The notes under the pieces: model-generated
The model's database searches: none
What the model was told of the DNA's origin: nothing
What the model saw: the letters and a program-made list of their open reading frames with translations, nothing else
Translations under genes and position numbers: made by a program
Source: Spirosoma foliorum
GTDB taxonomy: Bacteria; Bacteroidota; Bacteroidia; Cytophagales; Spirosomataceae
Direction: 5' to 3'
NCBI RefSeq assembly: GCF_014117325.1
Contig: NZ_CP059732.1
Location: 6,709,001 to 6,773,000, forward strand
DNA length: 64,000 bases
Part shown: one piece after another, positions 17,670 to 25,343 of the stretch
How the letters are laid out: the number at the start of each line of letters is the position of its first letter
Position numbering within the stretch: the stretch's first letter is position 1

Positions 17670-18278
17670 TTAACTCGTTTTCAACCAGCCCGTAATACTC
17701 AACCGTTCACGAGTTGCGGGCAAAACCTCATGCTCTAATCGGCCACTTTCAAAACAAACTAACCGACCGCCAATTGGCGTAATTTTCTGCTGCTGTTCGG
17801 ATTCTCCAGTCTGATCGGGTAAATAAATGGCTAGCTGACCACCGTCGGTTTCCTGCCAGTCCGTATTCAGGTAGCAGATAACTGAAAGTTTCCGACGCGA
17901 ATCACTCCGAAACTGATCGAGGTGGCGTTTGTAGAATGTGCCAGCTGGATAGAGGGCGTAATGAAATTCAAACTCGCGCAGGCCCAAGTAACAAGTTTGG
18001 TTCACATATTGAATAAACTCGGCGATGCGTTGCAGAAAAGCCGCTTCTTCAGGCGTAGCTGTGGCCTCATCGATCCACAAAATTTCATCCCCCCGAATCG
18101 CATTTTCTACGATTACCGACTGATTACCAATGCCAGCGGCACGAAACTGTCCGGCACTTCGGCGCTCGTGGAGCCGATTAGCAAGAGCGGTGATTTCGCC
18201 AGGGCTTAAGAAGTTATCCGTAACGCCATAACCATCGGTCAAAATGCCGTCAATGATTGGCTCAAAAAATGGATTCAT
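17670..18278 (-). CDS. 2OG-Fe(II) oxygenase, SM-20/prolyl-hydroxylase-like
   Basis: A 202-residue Fe(II)/2-oxoglutarate oxygenase of the prolyl 4-hydroxylase-like (EGL-9/SM-20) type. Visible: YPAGTFYKRHLDQFRSD with the HxD metal ligands, RKLSVICYLNTDWQETDGGQ, and the distal region GRLVCFESGRLEHEVLPA (His ligand) followed by RERLSITGWLKT with the 2-oxoglutarate-binding Arg. Such enzymes hydroxylate prolyl or other residues of proteins and can respond to oxygen. Its ATG overlaps the nuoK stop in an ATGA arrangement, so its translation is coupled to a complex I subunit. A ribosomal or respiratory protein substrate is possible but unproven. Confidence 0.88.
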   Translation of the reverse strand: MNPFFEPIIDGILTDGYGVTDNFLSPGEITALANRLHERRSAGQFRAAGIGNQSVIVENAIRGDEILWIDEATATPEEAAFLQRIAEFIQYVNQTCYLGLREFEFHYALYPAGTFYKRHLDQFRSDSRRKLSVICYLNTDWQETDGGQLAIYLPDQTGESEQQQKITPIGGRLVCFESGRLEHEVLPATRERLSITGWLKTS

Positions 18279-18586
18279 TGTTTTAGTTCGTTCAATTCAT
18301 CCAACTGCGCCGTCCGGAAATGGCGATACACTTGCAACACAATAGCCAATGCCACTGCCGATTCTGCGGCTGCCACAACCATCACAAACAACGCCAGCAT
18401 CTGCCCTTGTAAGCGATCAGGATCGTATTGACTAAAGGCAACAAGGTTAACGTTCACGCCATTGAGCATTAGTTCAATGCCCATCAAAACAACAATAGCG
18501 TGGCGCTTTAGAAGCACAACAGCGAGGCCAATACTAAACAAAGCAGCTCCTACAATCAAAAATAAATGGCTATCAACGGGTTGCAT
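18275..18586 (-). CDS. nuoK: NADH-quinone oxidoreductase subunit K
   Basis: Small complex I membrane subunit, 103 residues with three transmembrane helices. Conserved features: VLLKRHAIVVLMGIELMLNGVNVNLVAF with the functionally important Glu of the second helix, and FVMVVAAAESAVALAIVLQVYR with the Glu of the third helix. Its start overlaps the end of nuoJ by 14 bases and its stop overlaps the following oxygenase start (ATGA), so nuoI-J-K and the oxygenase form one tightly packed transcription unit. Confidence 0.96.
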   Translation of the reverse strand: MQPVDSHLFLIVGAALFSIGLAVVLLKRHAIVVLMGIELMLNGVNVNLVAFSQYDPDRLQGQMLALFVMVVAAAESAVALAIVLQVYRHFRTAQLDELNELKQ

Positions 18587-19130
18587 TTCGAAACGATTTT
18601 GCCAGAGGTGATGCTAAGTAGGTTGCTCCTACGAGGGCTGCCAGTAGAAGAATTCCGGCAATTTCAAACGGGACTATATATTCCGTCATGAGTTGTTTGC
18701 CAATTGTATTCACGGTGCTTTTCCAGCCAACGGGCTGATTTAGAAGCGCAAAATTTGCCCTCATCAGCAATGTAAAAAGAGCTGAAAACAAGCCACTAGC
18801 CACTAATCCCGCAAGTACCCAGCCCGACCAGCCACCAGCCCGATTCAAAGAGGCAATACGATTCGGTTGTTGGCTATTCACATCATTGGGGGCTTCAGGT
18901 TTGTGCGTCAGCATAACCCCAAAGATGACTAATACTAAAACGCCCCCCACATAAATCATAATTTGAGCAATGGCCAGAAAATCGGCGCTGGCCAATACAA
19001 ACAGACCAGCTACGCCAAGTAGTGTGAGCAGGAGAAAAAAAGCAGCATATAGCACGTTCCGCGTGAACAGAACGGCTAATGCCCCAACAAGGCTAAGGCT
19101 AGCAAACGCATAAAAGGCAAGTTGAATCAC
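18573..19130 (-). CDS. nuoJ: NADH-quinone oxidoreductase subunit J
   Basis: Complex I membrane subunit, 185 residues with five predicted helices. Typical segments are TRNVLYAAFFLLLTLLGVAGLFVLASADFLAIAQIMIYVGGVLVLVIFGVML (read in parts) and the C-terminal VPFEIAGILLLAALVGATYLA. The loop between helices 3 and 4 carries a polar insertion (about residues 75-95). It begins 18 bases after the nuoI stop and overlaps nuoK, in the normal nuoI-J-K order. Confidence 0.95.
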   Translation of the reverse strand: MIQLAFYAFASLSLVGALAVLFTRNVLYAAFFLLLTLLGVAGLFVLASADFLAIAQIMIYVGGVLVLVIFGVMLTHKPEAPNDVNSQQPNRIASLNRAGGWSGWVLAGLVASGLFSALFTLLMRANFALLNQPVGWKSTVNTIGKQLMTEYIVPFEIAGILLLAALVGATYLASPLAKSFRNATR

Positions 19131-19148
19131 TGAGTTGTCTGTTTTTAA

Positions 19149-20882
19149 TTACGCCGACTCTCCTTCGTTAGGCCTTGGTTTAGGCTTCATCGTTGGCCGA
19201 AAAGCGGGTTTTGGTTTGGCAGGTTCAACCACCGGGGCATCCTCTGTTTTCTCGTCTTTATTGATTGTAGCATCTGCCTTCACTTCATCAACCTCAGGCG
19301 TGGTTGCCTTAGGTTTCATAGTCGGCCGGAAACCCGCAGGCTTGGCAACTGGTGCCACCTCTTCCGATGGAGCCGGTGTATCCAACTTGGGTTCTACAGG
19401 AGCTTTCGGCTTCATTGTTGGCCGGAAGCCAGCAGGTTTTGCAGCTGGCACATCCGGCACAGTTGCCTCAACCGGCTCACTTGTCGACTCCTCCACAGGC
19501 TTTGTATAGGCATCTTCGGGAGTTATTGATATATCCGACTTAGGCTCCTCCGGCTTCGCTAGTCCGGGCTTCATAGTTGGCCGGAAAGCGGGCTTAGCCT
19601 TAAGAGGTTCAGACGCCGATGGTGTATCACCCTCTTCTGGTTCCGCCACTTTAGGTTTCATCGATGGTCGGAAACCCGCAGGCTTTGCAACTGGCGCGTC
19701 TACCTTTGCTATTTCTGACGACTCATTTGGCAGTTCTTCCACTGGCTTTGCTGGCTTCATGGTTGGCCGGAAAGCAGGCTTAGCCTTAGGTGGTTCAGAT
19801 GCTTGTGGCTCTTCTTCCGACGCTTGCTCCTTCACAGGAGGCTTCATGGTTGGTCGGAAACCTGCAGGCTTAGCACTTGGTGTTGGCAGCACTAGTCCCG
19901 TTTCTGCCGGTACATCAGTACTGGGGCTAGCATCGGAAGTGGATGGTGGGGATGGCGCAGCCGCACTGGGTTTCATCGATGGACGGAAACCCGTTTTAGG
20001 CACTACTGGCTTTTTAGCTTCAACTTGCTGTGCATCGGCAGGTACATCCGTAATATGAATTACCGGTTTCTGAGTTGGCTCGAAAACGGGATGCTTGGTG
20101 GTTTCTATAGCGCCCTGAGCTATCTGCTCCATTTCCTGAGGAGTGGCATCTGTTAGCGGGTGCTCAATAGACGAACCTTCAGAGTTTGCAGGCTCGACTT
20201 TGGCTGCAGGCTTTACGGTTGGCCGGAATACAGGACGAGCTGGACTTGCTTTAGGAGCAACGGATTGAGTATCTGCCTTGGCAGCTGGAGCTGTGGCCGC
20301 AGCTTTGGCCGCTATCTGAGCTGCTTTGGCTGCCTCTTTCTCAACTAAGAATTGTTCATATAATGAACGCTTCTCATTAGACTCCTCCTCCGTAAGATTC
20401 GAAAAATTATAGGTCAGTTTGCCTAACTCAAACTCACTATAATCGAATTTCTTATCCATCGTCAGGCACTCAGTCGGGCAAACTACCGTGCACAGGCCAC
20501 AATAGCAGCACTTAGCCATGTCGATATCAAACTTGGCTGCGTACAATCGAATGGGAGAGCCATCAGACGCCCGCCCTACTTCTTCAGTAGCTTTTATAGC
20601 GTCGATTGTAATGCAATCAACCGGGCAAACTTTGGCGCATTTATCGCAAACGATACAATCATCGATTTCATTACGAAGCCGATAGCGACCATTATCTGGA
20701 ATGGGTAATTGTTCGTGAGGGTACTGGAGGGTAACTAATCCATTCTGAAGGTCAAAATAGTTATCACTCGCAATACCTTCGGGAGTCCGGCGATGGGTGG
20801 CATTTCGAAGATGCCGCAACGTGAGACCTAATCCCTTGATCGTTGTCCGTATGCCCGATTGTATGTCTTTGAAATATGACAT
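19149..20882 (-). CDS. nuoI: NADH-quinone oxidoreductase subunit I with a long repeat-rich C-terminal extension
   Basis: The N-terminal 180 residues are a normal NuoI, the ferredoxin-like subunit carrying clusters N6a and N6b: CIVCDKCAKVCPVDC (Cys 76, 79, 82, 86, 90) and CCYCGLCTVVCPTEC (Cys 125, 128, 131, 135, 139). NuoI is usually about 160-180 residues; this one has 577. Residues about 185-577 are a low-complexity tail of Ala/Glu/Pro/Ser with ten copies of a basic motif of type KPAGFRPTMKP, spaced 20-50 residues apart by acidic linkers, the last copy lying almost at the C-terminus. No stop or frameshift separates the two parts, and the tail reads in the same frame as the core. The tail is probably disordered and cytoplasmic. 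Its function is unknown. It is followed 18 bases later by nuoJ. Confidence 0.93.
   Translation of the reverse strand: MSYFKDIQSGIRTTIKGLGLTLRHLRNATHRRTPEGIASDNYFDLQNGLVTLQYPHEQLPIPDNGRYRLRNEIDDCIVCDKCAKVCPVDCITIDAIKATEEVGRASDGSPIRLYAAKFDIDMAKCCYCGLCTVVCPTECLTMDKKFDYSEFELGKLTYNFSNLTEEESNEKRSLYEQFLVEKEAAKAAQIAAKAAATAPAAKADTQSVAPKASPARPVFRPTVKPAAKVEPANSEGSSIEHPLTDATPQEMEQIAQGAIETTKHPVFEPTQKPVIHITDVPADAQQVEAKKPVVPKTGFRPSMKPSAAAPSPPSTSDASPSTDVPAETGLVLPTPSAKPAGFRPTMKPPVKEQASEEEPQASEPPKAKPAFRPTMKPAKPVEELPNESSEIAKVDAPVAKPAGFRPSMKPKVAEPEEGDTPSASEPLKAKPAFRPTMKPGLAKPEEPKSDISITPEDAYTKPVEESTSEPVEATVPDVPAAKPAGFRPTMKPKAPVEPKLDTPAPSEEVAPVAKPAGFRPTMKPKATTPEVDEVKADATINKDEKTEDAPVVEPAKPKPAFRPTMKPKPRPNEGESA
19160..20260 (-). 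repeat. Tandem-like repeat array encoding the NuoI tail
   Basis: Ten related DNA segments encode variants of FRPTMKP (including FRPTVKP, FEPTQKP, FRPSMKP). They alternate KPAFRPTMKP and KPAGFRPTMKP forms, separated by variable-length acidic spacers. The 5' copies are the most diverged and the 3' copies most alike, which fits stepwise expansion from the 3' end; that order is inference. Confidence 0.85.
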
Positions 20883-20888
20883 TTTCTA

Positions 20889-20976
20889 AATGATTGAATG
20901 ATAGAATGACTGAATGATTAAATAGCAATAGCATGCACTGCACCTTATTCAATCACTCTATCATTCGCTCATTCAA
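20889..20976. repeat. Heptad-type DNA repeat forming an imperfect hairpin
   Basis: A TGAATGA-type 7-8 base unit repeats several times at 20890-20922, and its near reverse complement (ATCACTCTATCATTCG and neighbours) fills 20951-20975. The arms match at roughly 18 of 21 positions. It fills the 96-base spacer between the fused E1 gene and nuoI, and could form a stem-loop in the transcript. Confidence 0.6.
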
Positions 20977-20978
20977 AA

Positions 20979-23411
20979 TTAAATTGGCGGAAACCGTTCT
21001 GGGTCGGATTCGCTCATGAGTTCATAAACCGTTTCGATTACATCGTCAACGTTTGGCTTCGAGAAATAATCTCCATCTGAACCATATGGGGGCCGATGCG
21101 GCTTTGCCGCTAACGTGCGTGGTGCCGAGTCCAGATAACGATACGCGTTCTGACCATCAAGTACCTGCTGCATCATATAGGCAGAAGCGCCACCCGGCAC
21201 ATCTTCATCGGCAAAAAGAACCCGGTTCGTTTTTTTAATAGATTCAACAATTAGTTGATTCACATCGAAAGGTAAAAGTGTCTGTACATCGATGACTTCC
21301 ACATTCACACCTAACGATACTAGCTGATTCGCAGCTTCCATCACAATCCGACACATCGACCCATAGGTTACAACCGTTATATCGGTACCCAAACGAAGTA
21401 CTTCGGGAACCCCCAACGGTATGCAAAACTCGTCTAGGTTATTGGGTAACGATTCTTTAAGCCGATAGCCGTTCAAGGATTCAATGAGCAGCGCCGGGTC
21501 GTCGCCTTTGATAAGCGTGTTATAAAATCCTGCTGCCTGCGTCATATTGCGAGGCACCAGCACGTGTAATCCGCGTAAACTACCCAGCATAGCACTCATT
21601 GGTGAACCAGAATGCCAAATGCCTTCCAGTCGGTGGCCGCGCGTTCGGATAATAAGCGGGGCCTTCTGACCGCCTTTGGTGCGATAAAGTAGGGTTGCTA
21701 AATCGTCGGTGAGGGTTGCCAGCGTGTAATAAACATAATCGAAATACTGAATCTCGACAATTGGCCGCAAACCACGCATAGCTAAACCAATACCCTGACC
21801 AATAATGGTTGTTTCCCGAATACCCGTATCTGTAATGCGTGTTTCGCCAAACTTCTCCTGTAAACCGGCAAAGCCCTGATTTACGTCGCCAATTTTCCCA
21901 ACATCTTCGCCCAAGGCTACAACACGAGGGTCTCGGGAAAACAAATTCTCAAAATAGCGTTGGAGAATCTGGTAGCCATCCAGGTATAAACTATCGTCAG
22001 AAAATGTGGCCGGAACTGCCTCTACCAGCATAGGTGAATCGGGCGACTCACTATATAAATGCGAGCTAAAGCGATCATAATTCTCGGCATTTGTACGATC
22101 TAACCAAGCTTTCAATCGCTGGTTGGCACCACCGGTATCGGTCCGTAGCAAACGGAGAGCCCTTTTAACAGCAGTTACCGCATCTCTACGAATTGGGCTA
22201 ATTGTTTTGCGCAACTCTTCCCGAATTGCCATCAATTCGGCGGATTTCGAATTATGTCGAGCTGCTTGCTGAAGCAAATCAAGGGCTTCATTAAAATCAC
22301 CCTTCAGCGAATCCTGAAATGCATTCCAGGATTTGATACGAGCTTGTTTTGTAATTTGTTTGGCTTCGGCCTCAATTACTTCCAACTCTTCATCAGAAGC
22401 ATATCCATTCTCCAGAATCCATTCCCGAAAGACCCGATTGCAATCATACTCAGCCTCCCAATCCAGTCGGTCTTTCGATTTGTAGCGCTCGTGCGAACCC
22501 GATGTTGAATGTCCCTGTGGCTGGGTAAGTTCCTGTACATGAACTAGTACCGGGACGTGTTCTTCACGGCAAATATGGGCAGCCTGCTGATAGGTTTCGA
22601 CCAATCCAACATAATCCCAGCCTTTTACCGTGAAAATTTCAATCCCTTTATCATTTCCATCACGCTGAAAGCCAGCCAGCGCTTTTGAAATACTCCCTTT
22701 TGTTGTCTGATACTCAACGGGCACCGAAATGCCGTAGCCATCGTCCCAAACCGACATCAGCAGTGGGACCTGTAATACGCCCGCTGCGTTGATCGTCTCC
22801 CAGAACATCCCTTGTGATGTCGATGCGTCGCCAACAGTCGCAAAAACGATTTCGTTGCCGTTGTGCGAAAAATTCGTTAGATAACTCAGTTCAGGATTAT
22901 TCCGAAACAACTTAGATGCATAAGCCAGGCCCACTGAACGTGGAATTTGTCCGGCGGTAGGTGCAATATCACAAACAGAGTTATATAGTTCCGTTTGGTT
23001 TCGCCAAAGTCCCTGATCGTCGAGCCAACGCGTAGCATAGTGGCCATTCATGGAGCGGCCACCAGTATTGGGTTCGGCATCAAGGTCTGTATGCGCGTAA
23101 AGCTGGGCAAAAAATTCCGACCAGCGCAACTCGCCTAAAGCGGCAACAAACGTCTGGTCCCGGTAATAACCCGATCGGAAATCACCTCGATTAAAGGCTC
23201 GGGCAGCAGCTAACTGAGCGAGTTCTTTTCCATCGCCAAAAATGCCGAACTTAGCCCGGCCCCCCATAACATCACGACGACCTAGCAGACTCGCTTGACG
23301 ACTTTCATACGCCAACCGGTAGTCCGACAGGATTTTTTCACGACTTAAAATATCAGTCGAGCGGAGTTGTTCGTTTGCTATCACAACAGAGCTACGGATT
23401 GAAATCGTCAA
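20979..23411 (-). CDS. Fused 2-oxoacid dehydrogenase E1 (alpha-beta), branched-chain type
   Basis: Thiamine-diphosphate-dependent decarboxylase of a 2-oxoacid dehydrogenase complex, with both chains in one 810-residue protein. The alpha part spans about residues 30-400: FFAQLYAHTDLD, the phosphate/metal motif beginning VGDASTSQGMFWETINAAG, and VSVW-type DDGYGISVP. The beta part spans about 470-800: RDPRVVALGEDVGKIGDVNQ, GQGIGLAMRGLRPIVEIQY, RTRGHRLEGIWHSGSPMSA and a transketolase C-terminal domain (GSMCRIVMEAANQL, VIDVQTLLPFD). Fused forms are common in Bacteroidota, where they are usually annotated as branched-chain 2-oxoacid dehydrogenase. E2 and E3 are not nearby. It lies upstream of nuoI on the same strand. 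Confidence 0.9.
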   Translation of the reverse strand: MTISIRSSVVIANEQLRSTDILSREKILSDYRLAYESRQASLLGRRDVMGGRAKFGIFGDGKELAQLAAARAFNRGDFRSGYYRDQTFVAALGELRWSEFFAQLYAHTDLDAEPNTGGRSMNGHYATRWLDDQGLWRNQTELYNSVCDIAPTAGQIPRSVGLAYASKLFRNNPELSYLTNFSHNGNEIVFATVGDASTSQGMFWETINAAGVLQVPLLMSVWDDGYGISVPVEYQTTKGSISKALAGFQRDGNDKGIEIFTVKGWDYVGLVETYQQAAHICREEHVPVLVHVQELTQPQGHSTSGSHERYKSKDRLDWEAEYDCNRVFREWILENGYASDEELEVIEAEAKQITKQARIKSWNAFQDSLKGDFNEALDLLQQAARHNSKSAELMAIREELRKTISPIRRDAVTAVKRALRLLRTDTGGANQRLKAWLDRTNAENYDRFSSHLYSESPDSPMLVEAVPATFSDDSLYLDGYQILQRYFENLFSRDPRVVALGEDVGKIGDVNQGFAGLQEKFGETRITDTGIRETTIIGQGIGLAMRGLRPIVEIQYFDYVYYTLATLTDDLATLLYRTKGGQKAPLIIRTRGHRLEGIWHSGSPMSAMLGSLRGLHVLVPRNMTQAAGFYNTLIKGDDPALLIESLNGYRLKESLPNNLDEFCIPLGVPEVLRLGTDITVVTYGSMCRIVMEAANQLVSLGVNVEVIDVQTLLPFDVNQLIVESIKKTNRVLFADEDVPGGASAYMMQQVLDGQNAYRYLDSAPRTLAAKPHRPPYGSDGDYFSKPNVDDVIETVYELMSESDPERFPPI

Positions 23412-23627
23412 ACAATCTATTAATCGATGAAGTGGTTGGAACCGAATACTTCGATTACCAAACGAAAGTAAAAGTAAGCTAAAACAAGACAGCTTTCAAA
23501 AAAACGATTTTTTGAGTTTCTTTGTTAACCGAACAACAACCTGCAAGAATTGGCAAAGTGTTTGCTATGATTGGGGTTTGTAAGGGGTAAGCATCTTAAC
23601 AACCAAATCATAATTCCGTTTAGTCCA

Positions 23628-24083
23628 ATGAAAAAGATTTTTTCACTTTTCGTAGCTTTATTTGTGTTAGTCGCAGTTAGCTACGCCCAGAAGGGAGTTC
23701 TGAAATTTGCGAAAGAAACGCACGATTTTGGCAAAGTTGAGCAGGGTAAACCAGTAACGTACGTATTTGAATTTAAGAATACAGGTACTGATCCGGTTGT
23801 GATCAATGATGCACAGGCATCTTGCGGCTGCACAAAACCAAGCTGGACTCGTGAACCAGTTATGCCAGGCAAAACAGGTACTGTATCGGCTACCTTCAAC
23901 GCTGCCGCTGCTGGTCCATTCAACAAATCGGTAACGGTAACCAGCAACGCTGAAGCTGGCCAAACCGTTCTTTACCTGAAAGGTGAAGTAGTTTCGGCTG
24001 CCGCTGCTGCGGAAACAGCTGCGGCTCCTGCTGCTGCTCCAGCCGCTAAAGACAAGAAGAAATCTACAAAAACTTCACGCTAA
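23628..24083 (+). CDS. Secreted DUF1573 protein
   Basis: A 151-residue protein from the ATG at 23628, which starts a clear signal peptide (MKKIFSLFVALFVLVAVSYA); the open frame extends 19 codons upstream but those are not signal-like. The mature protein is one Ig-like DUF1573 domain: THDFGKVEQGKPVTYVFEFKNTG, VVINDAQASCGCTKPSWTREP, PGKTGTVSATFNAAAAGPFNKSVTVTSNA. It ends in a Lys/Ala-rich tail with poly-Ala stretches. DUF1573 proteins are periplasmic or outer-surface in Bacteroidota, with no settled function. It is a single gene with its own terminator. Confidence 0.88.
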   Translation: MKKIFSLFVALFVLVAVSYAQKGVLKFAKETHDFGKVEQGKPVTYVFEFKNTGTDPVVINDAQASCGCTKPSWTREPVMPGKTGTVSATFNAAAAGPFNKSVTVTSNAEAGQTVLYLKGEVVSAAAAAETAAAPAAAPAAKDKKKSTKTSR

Positions 24084-24114
24084 TCTACTGAAGGGTTAAT
24101 AGTGTTGTCAAGAA

Positions 24115-24148
24115 AGGCATCTGGTAGTCTACCGGATGCTTTTTTTTG
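24115..24148 (+). terminator. Rho-independent terminator
   Basis: GCATCTGGTA (24117-24126) pairs with TACCGGATGC (24130-24139) with one wobble pair, followed by eight T (24140-24147). It ends the DUF1573 transcript. Confidence 0.88.
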
Positions 24149-24291
24149 TGTTTAACGGCTCCATTCTCGAATCTTTAGACAGGCCACAAAATCAGCTTAT
24201 TCTACTCCTCTCAGCATTAACTCTTAACATCCAATTTTCAGCGAGCATATTGCGTTAATACGTCATTTCAATTCGTTAGCCAGTATATGCT

Positions 24292-24333
24292 AAAACCGCC
24301 ATCGGCCTGAATAATCAGGCCGATGGCGGTTTT
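24292..24333. terminator. Perfect 19-bp hairpin, bidirectional terminator
   Basis: The arms 24292-24310 and 24315-24333 are exact reverse complements, starting AAAACCGCCATCGG and ending in GGCGGTTTT, with a 4-base loop. It lies 18 bases beyond the end of the minus-strand esterase gene and serves that gene best. Confidence 0.9.
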
Positions 24334-24350
24334 ATATGATGATAACTTAC

Positions 24351-25274
24351 CTACGGTTTTGAAGTCGTTAAAGCCGTCAACCACGCTTTACAAGCGTCTG
24401 GCCAGGTATTGAGCGATCCAAATTTAGCCGTACGCATTCCGTAACCATGTCCACCAGTTGAGTACAAATGCATTTCGGCAGGGACTGAATTTTTCAAACA
24501 AGCCAGATAAAAACTAATGCTATTTTCAACTGGAACAGCTTTGTCATCTTCGGAATGTACCAGAAAGGTGGGCGGAGTCTGGGCTGTTACCTGCAACTCA
24601 TTGGAATAATAAGCGACCAATTCTGGGGATGTATTTAGTTTACCCAGCAATTTATCGCGAGAGCCGGCGTGCGCTTTCTCGCCAAAGGTTATTACCGGAT
24701 AAAGTAAAATGGCAAAGTTCGGTTTTGCTAATTCATTGGCTTTAGCTCCGCGATTGTAATGCGTAGCCAACGTCGATGCCAGATGGCCGCCTGCCGAGAA
24801 ACCCATCACGCCAATTTTTGTCGGATCAATCCCATACCGAGTTGCATTCTGGCGAATAAGTACCATTCCCTGCATGGCATCCATCAACGGCACCTCTTGC
24901 TGATTGGTCATAATTGCAGGATCGGGCAAACGATACTTTAGGACAAAAGCGGCCACTCCCATTTCATTGAACCAGTGCGCTATATCAGACCCCTCATGAC
25001 TGGCAGCCAGAATTCCATACCCACCACCCGGACAAATCATAACGGCAGCCCCCGTCATCTTCGCCTTCGAAGGTAAGTAGGCCGTTATAGTTGGAACCGA
25101 TACGTTGCTAATTCGAAGAATACCATTGGCATCCGTTTCTGACTTTTCAGTAATCTTAGCTCCTGAAATTGAATTAGGAATAGCTTCGTCTGGCCAAAGC
25201 TTGATTACTTCCTGCGCTAAAGCGAGTTGCGGTAATAGGGCACTAACAATCATACTAAAAAGGAGAGCACGCAT
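24351..25274 (-). CDS. Secreted alpha/beta hydrolase (esterase/acetylxylan-esterase-like)
   Basis: A 307-residue alpha/beta hydrolase with a signal peptide (LLFSMIVSALLPQLALAQ). It has the oxyanion region MICPGGGYGILAASHEG, the nucleophile elbow GFSAGGHLASTLATHY (Ser), the acid region FLVHSEDDKAVPVENSI (Asp) and the catalytic His in STGGHGYGMR. This is the BD-FAE/acetylxylan esterase-type branch that removes acyl groups from plant polysaccharides or related esters; the substrate is unknown. Its stop is followed by a strong terminator. It is preceded by another terminator, so it has its own promoter in a very short spacer. Confidence 0.87.
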   Translation of the reverse strand: MRALLFSMIVSALLPQLALAQEVIKLWPDEAIPNSISGAKITEKSETDANGILRISNVSVPTITAYLPSKAKMTGAAVMICPGGGYGILAASHEGSDIAHWFNEMGVAAFVLKYRLPDPAIMTNQQEVPLMDAMQGMVLIRQNATRYGIDPTKIGVMGFSAGGHLASTLATHYNRGAKANELAKPNFAILLYPVITFGEKAHAGSRDKLLGKLNTSPELVAYYSNELQVTAQTPPTFLVHSEDDKAVPVENSISFYLACLKNSVPAEMHLYSTGGHGYGMRTAKFGSLNTWPDACKAWLTALTTSKP

Positions 25275-25314
25275 AAAAATAACAGCTATACAGATAGAGA
25301 CTCGGTTAAAAACT

Positions 25315-25339
25315 AAAAAAGCCGACCTGTTGGTCGGCT
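25315..25339 (-). terminator. Rho-independent terminator (minus strand)
   Basis: GCCGACC (25321-25327) pairs with GGTCGGC (25332-25338); on the minus strand the stem is followed by six T (25315-25320). It ends the serine hydrolase transcript. Confidence 0.88.
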
Positions 25340-25343
25340 CTAC

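Noticed and set aside
19135..20058. Plus-strand frames rich in Gly/Ala/Ser opposite the nuoI tail
   Set aside because: Antisense readings of the repeat-coding DNA (such as GFIVGRKP copies); no independent start or domain.
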